From Bacteroidales bacterium (GTDB lineage: Bacteria; Bacteroidota; Bacteroidia; Bacteroidales; Marinilabiliaceae), in assembly GCA_024401395.1 (NCBI GenBank), contig JAKSLD010000028.1, forward strand, positions 1 through 36,146: a stretch of 36,146 nt of DNA. The letters are read 5' to 3'. Under the pieces are notes generated by a model. The model was not told where the DNA came from, made no database searches, and worked only from the letters and a program-made list of their open reading frames with translations. The position numbers and the translations under genes are program-made. Shown piece after piece: positions 32,901 to 36,146 of this stretch (its first letter is position 1; the number at the start of each line of letters is the position of its first letter).

Positions 32901-35900
32901 GCAATGGAGCTACCATTAAGAATGTGGTTGTAAAAGACTCGTACCTTAATGGATATGATTATGTTGCCGGTATTTGTGGATATGCAACTGGCTCAACCAC
33001 AATAACCAACTGCGGTTTTGAAGGATATGTGTATGGTAGTACTTCGAACAAAATCCACGGCATTTCCTATAATCATTCTGCAACTGTTAAAAACTGCTAT
33101 AGTGTGTCAAACAAACCTTTGGCAGAAGGAACAACCACCAACTGCTACCACGATAATAACAAATACACACATTCAACCACATATAGCACTGGCAAGTCAA
33201 GCATAGCCTTTGCAAGTGGCGAGGTGGCTTTCTTGTTAGGTGAAGGTTGGGGTCAGAAATTTGGTACTGATGTATTGCCTATACCTGGCGGCGACAAGGT
33301 GTATAAGAACACCTACTCAGGTGAATGCTCTGGTGAAGGTTATAGCAATGTGGACGAACATGGTGTAGTTACTAATCGTAACCATAATTTCAATGAAGAA
33401 GGTGTATGTACGCAATGCGGTTTTCATTTGATATCAACAGCCGACCAGTTGTATGCATTTGCAGCAAAAGTAAATGCAGGTGGAACAACACTCTGTGCCA
33501 AGTTGACTGCCGACATTGTGGTTAACGAGAATGTGCTGAATTCAGGAACTTTTGACTTGAATGGTACACCTTCAAGAAGCTGGACTCCAATTGGAACATT
33601 TATCAAAAGATTTCAAGGTACATTTGATGGCAATGGCCACACCATTAGCGGTTTGTATTTCAACAAAACAACCAATTCTACTTATCCTGCTGGTGGTAAT
33701 TATATCGGCCTTATAGGTGAAGCCAATGGAGCCACCATTAAGAATGTAGTGGTTAAGGACTCGTACATCAAAGGTAGCTGCTTCGTAGCAGGCATTTGCG
33801 GAGGTGCTTATGGTTCAACCCAAATAACCAACTGCGGATATGAGGGGTATGTATATGGCGATAGTTATGCTTACGGCATTGCCTACCACGAATCTGCTAC
33901 AATTAAGAATTGCTATAGCGTGTCGAGTCAGCCTTTGTCAAATAAGGCTACAACCAACTGCTACCACGATAAGAACAAATTCACAGAGTCAACCACATAT
34001 AGCACTGGCAAGCCAAGCGAAGCCTTTGCAACTGGCGAGGTGGCTTTCTTGTTAGGCGATGCTTGGGGTCAGAAATTTGGTACTGATGCAACTCTAAGAC
34101 TGGGCGGCGACAAGGTGTATAAGAACACCTACTCAGGCGAATGCTCTGGTGAAGGTTATAGCAATGTGGACGAACATGGCGTTGTTACTGAACGTAACCA
34201 CAATTGCAATGCAGAAGGTGTATGTACGCAATGCGGTTTTTATATTATTTCAACAGCCGACCAGTTGTATGCATTTGCCGCAAGAGTCAATGCAGGACAA
34301 ACAACACTCAGTGCCAAGTTGACTGCCGACATTGTGGTTAACGAGAATGTGCTGAAAACAGGAACTCTCACTTTAAATGGCACACCTTCAAGAAGCTGGA
34401 CTCCAATTGGAACATCTAGCAACAACTTTAAAGGCACATTTGATGGCGATGGCCACACCATTAGCGGTTTGTATTTCAACAATACAACCAATTCTAATTA
34501 TCCAGAAGGTGGTAAATATATCGGCCTTATAGGTTATGCCTATGGTGCCACCATTAAGAATGTGGTGGTTAAGGACTCGTACCTCAATGGTCCCCAATAC
34601 CTAGCAGGCATTTGCGGATCTGCTGGTAGTTCAACCCAAATAACCAACTGCGGATATGAGGGGTATGTATATGGCGATAGTTATGCTTACGGCATTGCCT
34701 ACAACTCTTCTGCTACAGTTGAGAATTGCTATAGCGTGTCGAATCAGCGTTTGGCATTTAAGGCAACCACCAACTGTTACCACGATAATAACAAATTCAC
34801 AGGTTCAACCGCAAATAGCACTGGCAAGCTAAGCGAAGCCTTTGCAAATGGCGAGGTAGCTTTCTTGTTAGGTGAAGGTTGGGGCCAGAAAATAGGAACC
34901 GATGCAACTCCTAAGTTGGGTGGTGCTGTAATATATTCAATTACAACTACTATAGCCACAGGGGGGCATGGCACATTTATCTGCCCATCGTATGCTAATG
35001 AAGGTGAAACTATAACATGCTCTTCAGAGCCAAACATTGGTTATGAGTTAGTACTTAATGTAAACGGCAATGCTCACACAGGCAATACATTTACTATGCC
35101 TGCAGAAAACACAACATTGTTGGTTGACTTTACTAAGATTGACTACGCTGTTACAACAGCAACAGGTTTGACTGGTGGTTCAGTTTCAGCTGACGCTACA
35201 GCACAATATCAAGACGAAGTAACCGTAACAGTAACACCAGCTACTGGTTACAAGCTTGATGCTATATCAGTGAAAGACGCAAGCGACAACGCTGTATCAG
35301 TAAGCAATGGCAAGTTCACTATGCCAGCAAGCGCAGTAAATGTTACCGCTTCGTTCAGCAAGATTGACTACGCAGTTACAACCGCAACAGGTTTGACTGG
35401 TGGTTCAGTTTCAGCTGACGCTACTGCTCAGTACCAAGACCAGGTAACCATCACAGCAACTCCAGCCGTAGGTTACAAGCTTGATGCTATTACAGTTAAG
35501 GACGCAAGCAACAACGCCGTAGCAGTTACCAATGGCAAGTTCACTATGCCAGCAAGCGCAGTAAATGTTACCGCTTCGTTCAGCAAGATTGACTACGCAG
35601 TTACAACAGCAACAGGTTTGACTGGTGGTTCAGTTTCAGCTGACGCTACAGCACAATATCAAGACGAAGTAACCGTAACAGTAACACCAGCTACTGGTTA
35701 CAAGCTTGATGCTATATCAGTGAAAGACGCAAGCGACAACGCTGTATCAGTAAGCAATGGCAAGTTCACTATGCCAGCAAGCGCAGTAAATGTTTCTGCT
35801 TCGTTCAGCAAGATTGACTACGCAGTTACAACCGCAACAGGTTTGACAGGCGGTTCAGTTTCTGTTGACCGTCTGACTGCTCAGTACCAAGACGAAGTAA

Positions 35901-36146
35901 CCGTAACAGCAACTCCAGCCGTAGGTTACGTACTTGATGCTATATCAGTGACAGACGCAAGCAACAACGCCGTAGCTGTAACCAATGGCAAGTTCACTAT
36001 GCCAGCAAGTGCTGTAAACGTAACAGCTCAGTTCGTCAAGATTGACTACGCTGTTACAACAGCAACAGGTTTGACTGGTGGTTCAGTTTCAGCTGACGCT
36101 ACAGCACAATATCAAGACGAAGTAACCGTAACAGTAACACCAGCTA
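29966..36146 (+). CDS. Giant secreted GLUG / InlB-B-like repeat protein (3' partial)
   Basis: A frame open from ATG at 29966 to the window end with no stop: 2060 codons visible. A signal peptide (KRITSFIRLLVCLIFMAATTQHALA) directs export; ATG at 29972 is an alternative start. Six units of 268-280 aa follow, marked by KLTADIVVNENVL at 30206, 31046, 31883, 32687, 33500 and 34316. Each unit has WTPIG, FKGTFDGNGHTISGLYF and a GLUG-type motif (YIGLIGYATGATIKNVVVKDSYL, then AGICG). Between units sits a cysteine motif such as HYDADGFCKVCG or HNCNEEGVCIQCG, a possible zinc site. After residue 1640 come InlB-B/Flg_new_2-like repeats of about 75 aa (IDYAVTTATGLTGGSVS to KFTMPASAVNVTASF). Likely a surface or secreted adhesin-like protein; ligand unknown. 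The C-terminal sorting signal lies beyond the window. Confidence 0.9.
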   Translation, partial: MTMKRITSFIRLLVCLIFMAATTQHALAAIDITATQPANGTGTEADPYQISTPGELYWFAKQVNGGQSTMVYDGQSTICAKLTADIVVNENVLKAGTFTLNGTPANVWTPIGNTTNQFKGTFDGNGHTISGLYFNNTANATANKYIGLIGYATGATIKNVVVKDSYLRGYGYVAGICGNATGSTKISNCGFEGYSWNYGITDNEYSATVENCYSVSNMRLAYRATTNCYHDNTKYKDLTSNSIGKPSTVFASGEVAWLLNGGSSDGPWGQKVGTDATPVFGGDKVYATAICPHANSYSNIESVYTPIADGDEHYDADGFCKVCGAGHPATLVGDYYEIDNAGNLYWFAAQVNAGQATINAKLTADIVVNENVLQPGTFDLNGTPEKVWTPIGNYNNDFKGTFDGNGHTISGLYNNAAYSYIGLIGYATGATIKNVVVKDSYLRGGSYVAGICGNATGSTTITNCGFEGYVNAYAQYFFGIAYNYSATVENCYSVSNAPLSSKATTNCYHDNTKYTGSTNYSEGKPSTAFASGEVAWLLNGGSSDGPWGQKVGTDALPVLGGDKVYRISSCPHKASYTNTESVYTPIADGDEHYDADGFCKVCGQDQPATLVGDYYEIDNVGKLYWFAEQVNAGQTTINAKLTTDIVVNENVLKPGTLTLNGTPERVWTPIGNKTNQFKGIFDGNNHTISGLYFNNTAYVDANKYIALIGYGNGATIKNVVVKDSYLNGNNYIAGICGYATGSTTITNCGYEGYVYGSNTYGIAYNYSATVENCYSVSDQPLSNKATTNCYHDNSKYTSSTTYSTGKPSLAFASGEVALLLGDAWGQKIGTDVLPIPGSDKVYKNTYSGECPGEGYSNVDEHGVVTERNHNCNEEGVCIQCGFYIISTADQLYAFAAKVNSGKSTISAKLTADIVVNENVLKAGTFDLNGTPANVWTPIGTSSKNFKGTFDGNGHTISGLYFNNTAYSDENIYIALIGYGNGATIKNVVVKDSYLNGYDYVAGICGYATGSTTITNCGFEGYVYGSTSNKIHGISYNHSATVKNCYSVSNKPLAEGTTTNCYHDNNKYTHSTTYSTGKSSIAFASGEVAFLLGEGWGQKFGTDVLPIPGGDKVYKNTYSGECSGEGYSNVDEHGVVTNRNHNFNEEGVCTQCGFHLISTADQLYAFAAKVNAGGTTLCAKLTADIVVNENVLNSGTFDLNGTPSRSWTPIGTFIKRFQGTFDGNGHTISGLYFNKTTNSTYPAGGNYIGLIGEANGATIKNVVVKDSYIKGSCFVAGICGGAYGSTQITNCGYEGYVYGDSYAYGIAYHESATIKNCYSVSSQPLSNKATTNCYHDKNKFTESTTYSTGKPSEAFATGEVAFLLGDAWGQKFGTDATLRLGGDKVYKNTYSGECSGEGYSNVDEHGVVTERNHNCNAEGVCTQCGFYIISTADQLYAFAARVNAGQTTLSAKLTADIVVNENVLKTGTLTLNGTPSRSWTPIGTSSNNFKGTFDGDGHTISGLYFNNTTNSNYPEGGKYIGLIGYAYGATIKNVVVKDSYLNGPQYLAGICGSAGSSTQITNCGYEGYVYGDSYAYGIAYNSSATVENCYSVSNQRLAFKATTNCYHDNNKFTGSTANSTGKLSEAFANGEVAFLLGEGWGQKIGTDATPKLGGAVIYSITTTIATGGHGTFICPSYANEGETITCSSEPNIGYELVLNVNGNAHTGNTFTMPAENTTLLVDFTKIDYAVTTATGLTGGSVSADATAQYQDEVTVTVTPATGYKLDAISVKDASDNAVSVSNGKFTMPASAVNVTASFSKIDYAVTTATGLTGGSVSADATAQYQDQVTITATPAVGYKLDAITVKDASNNAVAVTNGKFTMPASAVNVTASFSKIDYAVTTATGLTGGSVSADATAQYQDEVTVTVTPATGYKLDAISVKDASDNAVSVSNGKFTMPASAVNVSASFSKIDYAVTTATGLTGGSVSVDRLTAQYQDEVTVTATPAVGYVLDAISVTDASNNAVAVTNGKFTMPASAVNVTAQFVKIDYAVTTATGLTGGSVSADATAQYQDEVTVTVTPA
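30206..34900 (+). repeat. Six long units of 804-840 bp within the giant gene
   Basis: Spacing between equivalent positions is 840, 837, 804, 813 and 816 bp. Units 1 and 2 share long identical stretches, such as the GLUG region at about 30404 and 31231. The linker after units 3 to 5 is of a second type (CSGEGYSNVDEHGVVT), so two unit lineages exist. Confidence 0.85.
35135..36146 (+). repeat. 75-aa InlB-B-like tandem repeats with ABABA order
   Basis: Units start at AAGATTGACTACGC at 35135, 35360, 35585, 35810 and 36038 (period 225, 225, 225, 228 bp). Units 1, 3 and 5 are almost identical, while units 2 and 4 share other variants (ACTCCAGCCGTAGG, GCAAGCAACAACGCC). The array continues past the window. 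Confidence 0.92.

Noticed and set aside
30207-35037. Many 60-170-aa frames on both strands across the giant gene
   Set aside because: They recur at the same place in each repeat unit and disappear once the single long frame from 29966 is recognised.
35135-36146. CRISPR-like array
   Set aside because: The repeats are 225 bp, adjacent without unique spacers, and fully coding.

Overview
The window looks like a chromosomal segment of a Bacteroidales bacterium, most likely Prevotella or a close relative. Evidence: promoters of the Bacteroidetes type (TTTG, about 20 bases, TAnnTTTG), no obvious Shine-Dalgarno sequences, a BatI-like MoxR/DUF58 operon with RDD and SpoIIM-like partners, TPR-SpoIIE hybrid phosphatases, and a secreted 'DLGLSVKWATCNLGA' protein. 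No rRNA, tRNA, CRISPR array, integrase or transposase was recognised.

Layout. 1-132 is the last strand of an outer-membrane receptor-like beta-barrel. 327-2359 holds an HtrA-type periplasmic protease and a stand-alone LytTR regulator. 2476-3638 (minus) is a DUF805/RDD membrane-protein pair. 3701-9119 (plus) is a five-gene operon: SpoIIM-like, DUF4129-like, DUF4350-like lipoprotein, MoxR ATPase, DUF58. 9138-14879 is an accessory island: a HaeIII-like (GGCC) restriction-modification operon with a second cytosine methyltransferase, a small HTH gene, a twice-frameshifted gene and a 5'-truncated RecG-like ATP-binding gene. The island is bracketed by two 96-bp copies (4 mismatches) of the 3' end of the DUF58 gene. 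15085-18452 holds a secreted Fib_succ_major-like protein, an unknown basic protein and an AAA/DUF4143 ATPase flanked by direct repeats. 18710-28715 (minus) holds two paralogous TPR-TM-SpoIIE phosphatases, an MsbA-like ABC exporter, purB, a MATE transporter and a small membrane protein. 28902-29579 is a DUF3592 membrane protein. From 29966 to the window end runs a giant secreted repeat protein with no stop in the window: over 2060 residues, six GLUG-containing units of 268-280 aa, then InlB-B-like 75-aa repeats.

How it works together. The core is envelope biology: protein quality control (HtrA), a MoxR-chaperone/DUF58 complex with membrane partners, lipid and drug export, and transmembrane sensors ending in PP2C phosphatases. 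The most notable points are the gene-end duplication around the restriction-modification island, the promoter module shared with identical internal spacing by the DUF3592 gene and the giant surface protein, the dyad-bearing repeats around the DUF4143 ATPase, and the alternating higher-order repeat in the giant protein. All assignments are by reading alone; no database search was run.
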